Position numbers and translations under genes: made by a program. Below are positions 51,999-60,875 of a stretch of 64,000 bases of DNA, in pieces (positions within the stretch are counted from its first letter, which is position 1; every line of letters starts with the position of its first letter). Source of the stretch: Curtobacterium pusillum (lineage in GTDB: Bacteria; Actinomycetota; Actinomycetes; Actinomycetales; Microbacteriaceae). The notes under the pieces were generated by a model. That model had not been told where the DNA came from and made no database searches. It was given only the letters and a program-made list of their open reading frames with translations. The stretch lies in contig NZ_VEIY01000002.1 of assembly GCF_007680845.1 (NCBI RefSeq), forward strand, positions 238,118 to 302,117. Direction: 5' to 3'.

Positions 51999-52641
51999 CG
52001 CCCAGGCAGACCTGCTCCGCGCCCTGCGCGTCGCGCTCTCCGGCGTCCGTCGGCACGGCCTTGCCCTGGTTCGCCGCGGTCGCACGGACGACGAAGCACG
52101 AGTCGTCGTCGTAGGAGCCACCGGACGCGGGCAGCCAGAGTTCGGTGCCACGGACCTGCCGGGTGACGTCGACGGGCTTCGCGCCGTCCTCGACGACGAA
52201 CACCGACCAGGCGACGTCGGGGCCGCTCCACGACAGGCGGACGTTGCCGCTGCCGGCCTGGACCGCGAGGTCCGTCGGCGTCGGCGGGCCCTCCGCGGTG
52301 ACGGCCCGGACGACCATGACGGTGGCGACGGCGACCGCCACGAGCGCCAGCGCTGCGGACACCAGGAACGCGGGGTGCTTCCACAGCGGGCGACGGGTGG
52401 TCTCGGTGCGCTCGAGTTCCGGGAGGACGCCGATGTCCGCCCCCATCGCGCGCTTCGGCGTGGTCGCGGGGACGCCCCACTGCTCGTAGAGGGCGGGTTG
52501 GCCGGGAGTCCAACCGAGCCGGACGCGCTCGGCCCCGGCGGCACCTGCGTGCTCCGGCGAGGGCGCTGACGGCACGGGTGCGGGGGCGGACGGCACCGGC
52601 GGGATCGTCGGGGTCGGGCCGTTCGACGCTGGCGTGCTCAC
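51988..52641 (-). CDS. Single-pass membrane protein with FN3-like domain
   Basis: 217 residues. Cytosolic Pro-rich N-terminus, one TM (AFLVSAALALVAVAVATVMV, around residues 92-112), then an FN3-like domain (PPTPTDLAVQAGSGNVRLSW, FVVRATAANQ). Two cysteines (DSCFVV and QVCLGD) may bridge. GTG start with GAGGAAC upstream. Divergent from the secreted Ig-like gene over a 68-bp gap, and co-expressed with the lipoprotein gene by overlap. Confidence 0.75.
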   Translation of the reverse strand: MSTPASNGPTPTIPPVPSAPAPVPSAPSPEHAGAAGAERVRLGWTPGQPALYEQWGVPATTPKRAMGADIGVLPELERTETTRRPLWKHPAFLVSAALALVAVAVATVMVVRAVTAEGPPTPTDLAVQAGSGNVRLSWSGPDVAWSVFVVEDGAKPVDVTRQVRGTELWLPASGGSYDDDSCFVVRATAANQGKAVPTDAGERDAQGAEQVCLGDAG

Positions 52642-52675
52642 GGACCGGTTCCTCCCCAGACTGTCCCCTGCGCGC

Positions 52676-52703
52676 CGGACAGCCCCGACACGCCGCCTAT
52701 CAT
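52676..52703 (+). promoter_or_regulatory. Promoter of the type VII-like cluster (leaderless)
   Basis: CGGACA (52676-52681), 16-bp spacer and TATCAT (52698-52703). The -10 ends six bases before the GTG at 52710, so the first mRNA codon would be the start codon. Confidence 0.55.
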
Positions 52704-52709
52704 AAGGGC

Positions 52710-53939
52710 GTGTTCCGGGGGCAGCAGGAAGCGGGCGGTCGGGGGTGGGCGCGTGCCGCCGCCCTGTCCGTCGTGCTCGCTGCGGTCGCGTTCGTGGTGC
52801 CGTCGGCCCTGCCAGGAGGCGCGGCCTCCCCCGCCGTCGCGGCCACCGCCGACGAGACGGCCAGCTCCGGAGCCGCGGCCGGTCCGGGTACCGAGGGCAC
52901 CGGCTCCGACCCGGTGCGGATCGCCGTGCCGTACACCGGCCAGGCCGAGCTCGGCATCGGCGACGGCTGGGCGGTGTCCGACTGCGGCCGCGTGAACGTC
53001 CCGACCGGGGTCGCGATGCAGTGCTCGGCGGACTCGGTGACGCTGACGTCGAAGGGCTACCGGACGGACTTCGGCACGGTGCCGATGACGGTCCCGATGC
53101 ACTCGGGGTCGGTCGACCTCGACGTCACGTACCTCGTCTCGCTCGCCGCACCCGTGGCCCCGGCGCTCGAGAAGCAGACCTACGACTACCCGTTCGAGGC
53201 CGGCACCACCGCCTCGATCCCCTACGCCGACCTGCACGTGCGCTGCGACGGCTGCGCGGCCGGACCCCGGGTGCGCGTCGTGTCCGCGAAGCCGGCCGGC
53301 GTCGTCGCCACCGTGACCCCGACCGGGCTCCTGGTGCGCGGACCGGCGGACTGGACCGGCACGGCGTCCGTGCGGCTCCGCGCCACCGACGACCAGGGCG
53401 GCTCGGGCTCGGCGACCGTCCGTGCCGTGTTCGTGGCGCCGGGCCCGAGCGGGCTGCAGGCGTCCGACGTCGTGCGGCGGCTCGGATCGGACGGCACGCT
53501 CCGCGTCGACCTGCGCACCCTCGCCTCGGCGCGGAAGGGCACCGTCGTCGTGAGCGGCTGCGGCGACGCGGTCTCCGGCACGGTGTCGTGCGACGACGAC
53601 GGCACCGCGACCTTCCGGCCGAGCGGAACGATGACCCGCGCCGACCAGTTCGCGTTCCACGTCCGAACGGCAGCGGGCGACCAGGCGACGGGCACCGTCA
53701 CGGTGCTCCCGCGCACCGGTGCCCGCACGGCCGCCACCGCGCTCGGGACGGTTCCCACGGACGACGCGACCGGAGTGCGGTACCCGGCCCCGGGCCTCCA
53801 GACCGCCGACGGCACCCGCTCGGCACGCAGCGTCGTGGCGACCCTGCCGTCCGAGGACGACGCCGCGGGCGACGACGCCACCGGACTCCTCACCCCCCTG
53901 ACCGAACCCCTCGACCGCATCACGGAGAGCAGCCGATGA
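52710..53939 (+). CDS. Secreted Ig-like protein upstream of eccC
   Basis: 409 residues. Signal peptide in the first 35 residues (RAAALSVVLAAVAFVVPSAL, then ALPGGAASPAVAATADE). The mature part has beta-sandwich repeats: PSGLQASDVVRRLGSDGTLR and TFRPSGTMTRADQFAFHVRT belong to a cadherin/Ig-like repeat with paired cysteines (SDCGRVNVPTG, VSGCGDAVSGTVSC). No C-terminal anchor is seen. GTG start fits a leaderless transcript. It ends by overlapping the eccC start (ATGA), so it is translationally tied to the secretion motor. Confidence 0.78.
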   Translation: MFRGQQEAGGRGWARAAALSVVLAAVAFVVPSALPGGAASPAVAATADETASSGAAAGPGTEGTGSDPVRIAVPYTGQAELGIGDGWAVSDCGRVNVPTGVAMQCSADSVTLTSKGYRTDFGTVPMTVPMHSGSVDLDVTYLVSLAAPVAPALEKQTYDYPFEAGTTASIPYADLHVRCDGCAAGPRVRVVSAKPAGVVATVTPTGLLVRGPADWTGTASVRLRATDDQGGSGSATVRAVFVAPGPSGLQASDVVRRLGSDGTLRVDLRTLASARKGTVVVSGCGDAVSGTVSCDDDGTATFRPSGTMTRADQFAFHVRTAAGDQATGTVTVLPRTGARTAATALGTVPTDDATGVRYPAPGLQTADGTRSARSVVATLPSEDDAAGDDATGLLTPLTEPLDRITESSR

Positions 53940-56900
53940 CGCTCCGCCTCAGCCTGCAGGACCCGGACCGCCCCGGGACGGACGCGACCTTCGTCGTGGA
54001 CGCGACCGACGTGACGAGCGTCGCCGAGGTCGCCGCGGGACTCGGCGTCGACGTCGCCGCGATCGCTCCCGGCGCCGACCCGACGACCACGCTCGCCGAG
54101 GCGGGGATCCTCAACGGGGCGACGCTGCCCGCACGCGCGCCGAGCGAGCTGCCACCCGGTCGTCCCCGGCTCGAGGTGGTCGGCGGGCCGTTCTCCGGCG
54201 AGACGGTGGCGCTGCCGCTCGACGGGCCGCTGCGGATCGGCAGCTCCGGCGCGATGGAGCTCTGCATCGCGGACCCGTTCCTCCGACCGCACCACGCGAC
54301 GGTCTCGCTCGACCACGGTGCTCCGGTCGACACCCCCGTCGGGCTGGCGGCCGGCCCACTGCGTGCCGTCCTCACGGTGATCGGCGACGACACCGGTGGC
54401 GTCGCCGTGAACGGCCGCCCGGTCGCGGGGAGCACCGACGTCGTGCCCGCCGACGTCATCCAGATCGGCAGCTCGGTGTTCCGCATCGGCATCGAGCCGC
54501 ACGCCGACGCGGACCTCGCACCCGACGAGGTCGGCATGCGCGGGTTCAACCGGACCTCCCGGATCATGCCCCCGGCGACCCCGCCCACCGTCGTGCTCCC
54601 CGGCGACCAGCCGGACGACGTCGACAAGACCCCGATGCCGTGGCTGTCCGCGGTGATCCCGGTGGTGCTCGGCGTGACGATGGCGTTCGTGTTCGCGCGC
54701 CCGATCATGCTCATGATGGCGGCTGCCTCGCCCGTGATGGTCGTCGGGACCTTCCTGACGCAGCGGTCCCGGGCGAAGAAGAAGGGCGTGAAGACGTTCG
54801 AGGAGTGGCGGCAGGACATCGCCGACACCCGCGGGCGGATCGCCCGGCTCGTGCGCGAACAGCGGCTGGACTCCTGGTACCGGAGCGTCGACCCCGTGGT
54901 CGTGCGGGACATCGCCACGCGGCCGCTCGCCCGGCTGTGGGAGCGGCGGAAGCGGGACGCCGACGCCCTGCACGTGCGGGTCGGCGTCGCCGAGGTCCCG
55001 CTCGCCGCGAACTTCCAGGGCGGCTCGTCGAAGCACGTCGGCGCGCACCACGTCGGCGTCGCGCCGGCTCCGGTCGACGTGGACCTCGGCGCCGGGGTCG
55101 TCGGCGTCGCCGGGCCGGGGGACGTCACCCGCGCCCTCGTCCGGTCGATGCTCGCCGCCGTCGCCACCCTGCGCTCCCCGCGGGACACCCGGATCGTCGT
55201 GGTGTGCGGCGACGACGGTGCCCTCGACTGGGCTTGGACGCAGTGGCTGCCGCACGCACAGCAGGCCGACGACGGCGCCCTCGCGCTCCTCGGCAACACC
55301 GACGACGCCCGCCGCGAGCGGCTCCGCGACCTGGCCGCGCTCGTGCAGACCCGGAGCCGGGCCGGTTCCACGATCCGTGCCGCCGACTTCGACACCGACG
55401 TCATCGTCGTGGTGGACGGCGCACGTGAGTACCGCACGCTGCCCGGCATGGTGCAGGTGCTCGAGCAGGGCGCCCGCGTCGGCGTGCACGTCATCGCCAT
55501 CGACTCCGACCGCGCCCGGCTCCCGGAAGAGGCGCGGAGCGTGATCGCCGTCGACCCCGACGACCGCTCGCTTGCACGCCTGGAGTCCGACGCCGAGTAC
55601 CACGCCTCGGTGCTGCTCGACGGGCTCTCCCTCCCCACCGCCGAGCGCATCGCCCGCAGCCTGTGCTCGATCCGCCACGTCTCCGGCGTCGGTGACGAGG
55701 GCATGCTGCCGACGAGCGTCCGCTACGTCGACCTGCTCGGCGTCGACCTCGACGACCCGGCACCGATCGTCGCCCGGTGGCAGCGGTCCCCGCGCCGGAC
55801 CCACGTGGTCGTGGGGGCGAGCGCCGACGGCGAGTTCGCGATCGACATCGCCGCCGAGGGACCGCACGCGCTCGTCGCCGGCACCACCGGGTCCGGCAAG
55901 TCCGAGTTCCTGCAGGCGCTCGTCGTGTCGCTCGCGATGGCGAACCGTCCGGACGCGCTCAACTTCGTGCTCGTCGACTACAAGGGCGCCTCGGCCTTCG
56001 CCGACTGCTCGCGCCTGCCGCACACGGTCGGCATGGTCACGAACCTCGACGCCCGCGAGACCGAGCGCGCACTGACCTCCCTCGACGCCGAGCTGAAGCG
56101 CCGCGAGACCGCGCTGCGCATCCCGGAACTCAACGTGAAGGACGTCGACGCCGCGTGGGCGAAGGACCCCGACGCCGCCGCCCGCAACGGCCTCGCCCGC
56201 CTCATGATCGTCATCGACGAGTTCGCCGAGCTGAAGACCGAGCACCCGGACTTCATCGACGGGCTCGTCCGGATCGCCCGCGTCGGCCGGTCGCTCGGCG
56301 TGCACCTCGTCCTCGCCACGCAGCGCCCGAGCGGTGTCATCACGCCGGAGATGCAGTCGAACATCAACCTCCGCGTCGCGCTCCGCGTCACTGACCGGGC
56401 CGACTCCACCGACGTCCTCGGTTCGCCCGAGGCCGCGCTCATCAGCCAGTCCACGCCCGGTCGCGGGTTCGTCCGTGCCGGGCTCGGCGCGGTGCCGTCC
56501 GGGTTCCAGACCGCACGTGTCGCGGGCATCCGGCAGGGCGTGCAGCGCGTCCAGAAGCAGCTGCCGAAGGTCGCCGCCGTCGACTGGGAAGGCCTCGCCT
56601 ACGCCCCGCGCTTCCCGGTGAAGCGGCACGCCGCCGCACCGGTCGACCACGACGACACCGACCTCCGCGCCCTCGTCGACGTCGTCACCCGCGCGACCGA
56701 GTCGATGGGCATCCCGAAGAACGCGTCCCCGTGGCTCATGCCGTTGCCCGCACTCCTGCCGCTCGCGCAGGTCGCCGGCGGTGCCGGAGCCCCGACCACG
56801 CTGACGCTCGGCATCGAGGACGTGCCGGCGCAGCAGACCCAGCGACCGCTCGTCTGGGACCTCGAGGCCGGCACGCACGTGCTCTTCCTCGGCGCGGCGC

Positions 56901-58294
56901 TCTCCGGCCGCACGACCGCGCTCCGGACCGTCCTCGCACAGGCCGTCGAGCGGATGAGCCCGTCGGACCTGCACCTCTACGTCATCGACCACGGCAACGG
57001 CGGGCTCCTCCCGCTCGCGCAGGCGCCGCACACAGGCGCGGTCGTCACGCCCCTCGAGCCCGCGCGGCTCCCCCGGCTGATGGACCGGCTCGTCGGCGAG
57101 CTCGCCCGCCGCCAGGCCGTGCTGTCCCAGGCGGCCGTCGGCACCATCGTCCAGCAGCGCCGCGCCGCCGCCTCGGACGCCGAACGGCTGCCGTACGTCA
57201 TCGTCGCCGTCGACGGGTGGGACCGCGCCACGAGCTCGATGCAGCCCGAGGACCTCCTCCCGATCCGCGACCAGATGACCCGGATCCTCCGCGAGGGTCC
57301 CGCCGCGGGCATCCGCGTCGCCGTCACCGGGGACCGCACCGTCGCGTCCGACAAGATCGCCGGGTTCATCAGCGAGCAGTACGTCCTGCCGATGCGCGAC
57401 ACGAACGACTACCGCAGCGCCGGGGTCATGGTGCGGGAACTCCCCGAGACCGTGCCGCCGGGCCGGGTGCTCTTCGGACCCACCGTCCGGGAGGCCCAGC
57501 TCGCCGTCCTCGGCCAGGACGCCTCCGCCGAGGCGCAGGCCGCAGCCCTCCGCGGCACCGTCGAGACCGCCCGCGCACGCTGGGCCGACGCGACCGGTCC
57601 GGCACCCTTCCACGTGGACGCGCTGCCCGGCCGGATCTCGCTCGCCGCCGCGCAGGACCTCCCCGTCGCCGTCCGCTCGAACCCGGACGGCCCCACGATC
57701 GGCGTCGGCGGCGACGAGCTCGCCCGGATCACCCTCGACTGGCCGTCCGCCGGCGGGTTCCAGGTCGTCGGCGAACGCGGCACCGGACGCTCCACGGCCC
57801 TCACCGCGATCGCGCACCAGCTCGTCTGGACCGGGGCACCGGTCATCGCCGTCGCCACGAAGGACTCCGTGTTCACCACCTGGGCGAAGGAGGTCGGCGT
57901 GCCGCTCCTGACCGACCCGATGGGGTTCATGGACCTCGCCCCGGCGCTCGGCCGGTACGACGACCAGACCGTCCCGGTCACGGTGCTCATCGACGACGCC
58001 GAACTCGTCTCGAACACCCCGCTCGAGAACTCCCTGATGGGCGAGAAGGCCCGGTTCGTGTTCGTCGTCGCGACCAACCCCGACGCCGCCGCGAAGACCT
58101 TCTCCGGCCCCTACGGCGAGGTCCGCCGCACCCAGGAGGGCATGCTCCTCTCCCCCACCAGCGCCCTCATGGGGACGCAGCTGTTCGGGCAGAAGGTGCC
58201 GAAGTGGATGGTCGGGCGCCAGCCCGCCGGTGGCGGCGCGCTGCACCGACGCGGCGAGTGGACCCAGGTGCAGGTCCCGGACCCGGCCGCGTGA
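53936..58294 (+). CDS. eccC: EccC/EssC-type type VII secretion ATPase
   Basis: FtsK/SpoIIIE-family motor that recognises WXG100 substrates and drives their export. 1452 residues in one chain. N-terminal FHA-like region about 75-190 (PLRIGSSGAMELCIADPFLR), two TMs at about 235-274 (LSAVIPVVLGVTMAFVFARP), then three ATPase domains. Domain 1 is complete: Walker A GTTGSGKS (649-656), Walker B IVIDEFAEL (Asp761/Glu762). Domain 2 has GAALSGRT (986-993) and domain 3 GERGTGRS (1279-1286), each with Arg in place of the Walker lysine. The FHA N-terminus is closer to Firmicute EssC; single-chain form, unlike split EccCa/EccCb. Confidence 0.95.
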   Translation: MTLRLSLQDPDRPGTDATFVVDATDVTSVAEVAAGLGVDVAAIAPGADPTTTLAEAGILNGATLPARAPSELPPGRPRLEVVGGPFSGETVALPLDGPLRIGSSGAMELCIADPFLRPHHATVSLDHGAPVDTPVGLAAGPLRAVLTVIGDDTGGVAVNGRPVAGSTDVVPADVIQIGSSVFRIGIEPHADADLAPDEVGMRGFNRTSRIMPPATPPTVVLPGDQPDDVDKTPMPWLSAVIPVVLGVTMAFVFARPIMLMMAAASPVMVVGTFLTQRSRAKKKGVKTFEEWRQDIADTRGRIARLVREQRLDSWYRSVDPVVVRDIATRPLARLWERRKRDADALHVRVGVAEVPLAANFQGGSSKHVGAHHVGVAPAPVDVDLGAGVVGVAGPGDVTRALVRSMLAAVATLRSPRDTRIVVVCGDDGALDWAWTQWLPHAQQADDGALALLGNTDDARRERLRDLAALVQTRSRAGSTIRAADFDTDVIVVVDGAREYRTLPGMVQVLEQGARVGVHVIAIDSDRARLPEEARSVIAVDPDDRSLARLESDAEYHASVLLDGLSLPTAERIARSLCSIRHVSGVGDEGMLPTSVRYVDLLGVDLDDPAPIVARWQRSPRRTHVVVGASADGEFAIDIAAEGPHALVAGTTGSGKSEFLQALVVSLAMANRPDALNFVLVDYKGASAFADCSRLPHTVGMVTNLDARETERALTSLDAELKRRETALRIPELNVKDVDAAWAKDPDAAARNGLARLMIVIDEFAELKTEHPDFIDGLVRIARVGRSLGVHLVLATQRPSGVITPEMQSNINLRVALRVTDRADSTDVLGSPEAALISQSTPGRGFVRAGLGAVPSGFQTARVAGIRQGVQRVQKQLPKVAAVDWEGLAYAPRFPVKRHAAAPVDHDDTDLRALVDVVTRATESMGIPKNASPWLMPLPALLPLAQVAGGAGAPTTLTLGIEDVPAQQTQRPLVWDLEAGTHVLFLGAALSGRTTALRTVLAQAVERMSPSDLHLYVIDHGNGGLLPLAQAPHTGAVVTPLEPARLPRLMDRLVGELARRQAVLSQAAVGTIVQQRRAAASDAERLPYVIVAVDGWDRATSSMQPEDLLPIRDQMTRILREGPAAGIRVAVTGDRTVASDKIAGFISEQYVLPMRDTNDYRSAGVMVRELPETVPPGRVLFGPTVREAQLAVLGQDASAEAQAAALRGTVETARARWADATGPAPFHVDALPGRISLAAAQDLPVAVRSNPDGPTIGVGGDELARITLDWPSAGGFQVVGERGTGRSTALTAIAHQLVWTGAPVIAVATKDSVFTTWAKEVGVPLLTDPMGFMDLAPALGRYDDQTVPVTVLIDDAELVSNTPLENSLMGEKARFVFVVATNPDAAAKTFSGPYGEVRRTQEGMLLSPTSALMGTQLFGQKVPKWMVGRQPAGGGALHRRGEWTQVQVPDPAA

Positions 58295-58341
58295 CGGGCG
58301 CGAGCCGCACGAGCGCGGTGATCCGCGCCTCCCGGGACACG

Positions 58342-58347
58342 TAGGGT
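58342..58347 (+). promoter_or_regulatory. -10 box before the FHA gene
   Basis: TAGGGT ends seven bases before the ATG at 58355, a textbook actinobacterial -10 at leaderless distance. The same bases also contain AGGG, so a weak Shine-Dalgarno role cannot be excluded. Confidence 0.45.
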
Positions 58348-58354
58348 GGTCCGC

Positions 58355-58939
58355 ATGGCTGCACGCTGCTCGTACTGCGGGGCGGAGCTGCGTCCGAACA
58401 GCATGTTCTGCCTGGCCTGCGGACAGCTCGCCACGGGTGGTCGACGGTCCACGCCGGTCGCCGTCGGCGACACGGCGGACGTGCCGCCGCAGCCCTCTGC
58501 GTCGGTCCCGCCGCCCCCGTCGCGTCCAGCGCCGGGCCCGGTTCCGGCAGCCGCTGCAGTTCCGGCAGTCGGCCTGGAGGCGCGTCCCGCCCCCGCCCCG
58601 CCGGTGGCCTCCGGCGCCCTCCCGCAGCTGGTCTTCACCACCGGGCAGACGCTCGTCGTCGAGGACGGCACCGTGCTGCTCGGCCGCCGACCGGACGAGA
58701 TCGCGGCGAACGAGAACGCCCGCGCGTTCACCGTCGACGACCCGGACCGGTCGATGTCACGGGTGCACGCGGCGGTGCGGTTCGGTCCCGACGGACTGCG
58801 GATCGTCGACCGGGGGTCGGGCAACGGCACCGTGCTGCGGCGGGGCGACCGGGAGGACCGGTGCCCGGAGGGACTGGCGGTGGAGCTCGTCCCGGGCGAC
58901 GAGCTGTGGTTCGGGTCCGTGGGGGCTCAGGTCCGGTGA
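58355..58939 (+). CDS. Zinc-ribbon and FHA-domain protein
   Basis: 194 residues. N-terminal zinc ribbon CSYCGAELRPNSMFCLACGQ, Pro/Ala-rich linker (about 35-85), C-terminal FHA domain with VLLGRRPDEIAANENARAFT, SMSRVHAAVRFGPDGLRIVD and GSGNGTVLRRGD, which includes the phosphothreonine-binding SRxH and GSxNGT motifs. It could read Ser/Thr phosphorylation and control the secretion motor beside it. No kinase gene is in the window. Confidence 0.88.
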   Translation: MAARCSYCGAELRPNSMFCLACGQLATGGRRSTPVAVGDTADVPPQPSASVPPPPSRPAPGPVPAAAAVPAVGLEARPAPAPPVASGALPQLVFTTGQTLVVEDGTVLLGRRPDEIAANENARAFTVDDPDRSMSRVHAAVRFGPDGLRIVDRGSGNGTVLRRGDREDRCPEGLAVELVPGDELWFGSVGAQVR

Positions 58940-59679
58940 CGGTGGTGTCCGACGCGGACCTCGTGCCCGTCACCATCACGCCGGACCCTGTGCTGTGGGC
59001 CCGCGTCATCAGACGCGAACGCATCACACTGGTCGGCACCGTCGTCGTGGTCGTCGCGATCGAGGCGGTCGCGAACCTCTTCGGCACGCTGGGCGCGATC
59101 ATCGTCGCGCACGGCACCACGATCGTCGCCGCCTGCTACTTCGTCGCCGTCCTGCGTTTCCGGCGCGACCGCCTGGCCCAGACCCTCGGCGACCCGTCCC
59201 GCGGGATCACGGTGTCCCCCGCCGGTGTGGAGGTGCCGTTGCTCGGGCTGATCCGCTGGGAGGACATCGTGGCGGTCTTCACGGTGTACGACGGTGCCCG
59301 CGCCGACCGGTTCACCCGGTCCACCGGGGTCAGGGGTTTCGCAGAGCGGTGGACGCACGCGGTCGGGTCAGCCGACCACTACCTCACCGTCGCTCTGCGA
59401 GACGGTCCTGCGATGCGGCGGCGAGCACAGCCGAGGCAGTTCCGGAGGTGGGTCAAGCTCTGGGCCCGCAGCGGTGCCCCGGACTTCGGTGCGATCCAGG
59501 TCATCGGCGACGTGTACTACACCGATGAGGACGCCGCCCGGCTGGATCGAGCGTTGCGCGCGCAGGCGACGCGACGGGGTCTGCCGAGTTCCCGGTCTGC
59601 GAACATGCTCGACCAAGGTGAGTTCTTCCGGACGAACTCAGGGATCGCCGGCTTCGACGGCAGGACGGGCGACAAGTAG
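58936..59679 (+). CDS. Two-TM membrane protein with PH-like domain, paralogue A
   Basis: 247 residues. Two TM helices (ITLVGTVVVVVAIEAVANLF, TIVAACYFVAVLRF) then a soluble domain starting ITVSPAGVEVPLLGLIRWED and IVAVFTVYDG, which parallels the paralogue at 60042. C-terminal helices end SANMLDQGEFF. GTG start overlaps the FHA gene stop as GTGA. No named family recognised. The predicted topology and its position suggest a membrane partner of the EccC motor. Confidence 0.72.
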   Translation: MTVVSDADLVPVTITPDPVLWARVIRRERITLVGTVVVVVAIEAVANLFGTLGAIIVAHGTTIVAACYFVAVLRFRRDRLAQTLGDPSRGITVSPAGVEVPLLGLIRWEDIVAVFTVYDGARADRFTRSTGVRGFAERWTHAVGSADHYLTVALRDGPAMRRRAQPRQFRRWVKLWARSGAPDFGAIQVIGDVYYTDEDAARLDRALRAQATRRGLPSSRSANMLDQGEFFRTNSGIAGFDGRTGDK

Positions 59680-59710
59680 GGTTGGCGTCGACTGAGACGA
59701 GGGGACGATC

Positions 59711-60037
59711 GTGGTCGATGCGCTGGGAGAGCGGTGCGGTGTGCTCGCTGGGCCGGTGGTCGCACTCATGCAGGCGGTGATGGGCAGTCAGGTGAACCCG
59801 GTGCGCTTCGTCGAGGTGGCGGAACGCGCGAGGGAGATCCACACGATCATCCAGCGATCCGGTCCGACCGGCGACCCGGCCTTCGACCGGTGGGCCACCA
59901 CCGCTCCGACAGTGCTCGGCGAGATCGTCGTGGGGGCCGAGAACGGCGACCGCGATCGTGTGTGGACGGCGTTCGCGGATCCACGAGCAGGACTCAGTGT
60001 GCTCGCGAACGCGTGCGCCGGACACCCCGGTTGGTGA
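59711..60037 (+). CDS. Small 108-residue protein of unknown function
   Basis: Starts at GTG 59711 with GAGGGG eight bases upstream. Reads MVDALGERCGVLAGPVVALM, mostly helical with Ala/Val/Glu and a single short hydrophobic stretch, and ends AGLSVLANACAGHPGW. No motif recognised. It lies exactly between the two PH-like paralogues; possibly a chaperone- or immunity-like protein, but this is speculation. Confidence 0.65.
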   Translation: MVDALGERCGVLAGPVVALMQAVMGSQVNPVRFVEVAERAREIHTIIQRSGPTGDPAFDRWATTAPTVLGEIVVGAENGDRDRVWTAFADPRAGLSVLANACAGHPGW

Positions 60038-60041
60038 GGAG

Positions 60042-60842
60042 ATGAACGTGGACGACGCCACCCGAACGAGTTGGCAGAACTTCTTCGCGCAGGACCAGCG
60101 GTACGACGTGCACTACGACGAGGGGCAGTTCCGCCGCATCGCCAGCAAGAACCTGCGCGAGGGCCTGCTGCTGCTCGTCGGGGTCACCGCGGTGCTCGTG
60201 GCCGTGATCGCCTGGGGCCGAACCGGACCGATCATCCTCGGGGCGTTGCTCTTCGTCGTCGGCGGGTTCCTGGCCCTCGTGCTGCTCCGACGACGCCTCG
60301 CGCTGCTCCGCCCAGCTGGAGGGCAGCCCGGACTGCTGCTCGGCGTGTCCAACCTCGGACTCCACACGCCTCTGGTGCCGCTCATCGACTGGTCCGACGT
60401 ACGCGCGGTGTTCGCGGTGGACGAGTCCTCCCGAGCGGCCCAACGTCGGGCACAGCGGAACATGGCCGGAGCGGCCGAGCAGTGGGCCGCCGGGAACGGC
60501 AAGGCCACACGGCACCTGTGGTTCCTCCTCGAAGACGCACCCGCCTTGCGAGCCCGTGTCGTCGACCAGCGATGGGTCAAGGGCTTCGAGACGCTCACGA
60601 ACGCGAACGGACCCGCCTTCGCGCAGTACGTCCTCGACCTCAACACCGTGTTGTCGCCCGGGGACACGGACCGGATCACCGCGGCCGTTCTGGTCCAGGC
60701 GCAAGCACGAGGCATTCACGCTGTGGAGTCCCTCGGGGCGTCCGATTTCGCGGAGTACGCGAGCATGCTCAGCGGCGTGACCGTCGACGGCGTCGTGCCG
60801 CCCAAGCCCGTCGACGTGACAGGGAACCCCTTCACCTCCTGA
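60042..60842 (+). CDS. Two-TM membrane protein with PH-like domain, paralogue B
   Basis: 266 residues. Short N-terminal cytosolic part (DDATRTSWQNFFAQDQRYDV), TM pair (LREGLLLLVGVTAVLVAVIA, IILGALLFVVGGFLALVLLR), then GVSNLGLHTPLVPLIDWSD and VRAVFAVDE, aligning with ITVSPAGVEVPLLGLIRWED of paralogue A. The remainder has charged helices and a C-terminal region (YASMLSGVTVDGVVPPKPVD). RBS GAGGAG. Only five bases separate it from the 108-residue gene. Confidence 0.72.
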   Translation: MNVDDATRTSWQNFFAQDQRYDVHYDEGQFRRIASKNLREGLLLLVGVTAVLVAVIAWGRTGPIILGALLFVVGGFLALVLLRRRLALLRPAGGQPGLLLGVSNLGLHTPLVPLIDWSDVRAVFAVDESSRAAQRRAQRNMAGAAEQWAAGNGKATRHLWFLLEDAPALRARVVDQRWVKGFETLTNANGPAFAQYVLDLNTVLSPGDTDRITAAVLVQAQARGIHAVESLGASDFAEYASMLSGVTVDGVVPPKPVDVTGNPFTS

Positions 60843-60855
60843 CGGTCGGCGAGGT

Positions 60856-60871
60856 CGATGCACGTGCATCG
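60856..60871. promoter_or_regulatory. 16-bp palindrome upstream of the first WXG100 gene
   Basis: CGATGCACGTGCATCG is a perfect palindrome located about 20 bp upstream of the -35 candidate for the WXG100 gene. Possible operator. Confidence 0.45.
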
Positions 60872-60875
60872 GTAC

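Noticed and set aside
52710..53939. EccB or mycosin identity for the secreted protein before eccC
   Set aside because: No catalytic Asp-His-Ser subtilase motifs and no EccB-type repeats or N-terminal TM anchor; it shows signal peptide and Ig-like domains instead.
53222..58246. 1674-codon minus-strand open frame opposite eccC
   Set aside because: The eccC strand contains clear Walker motifs; the opposite frame is His/Arg/Asp-rich shadow sequence.
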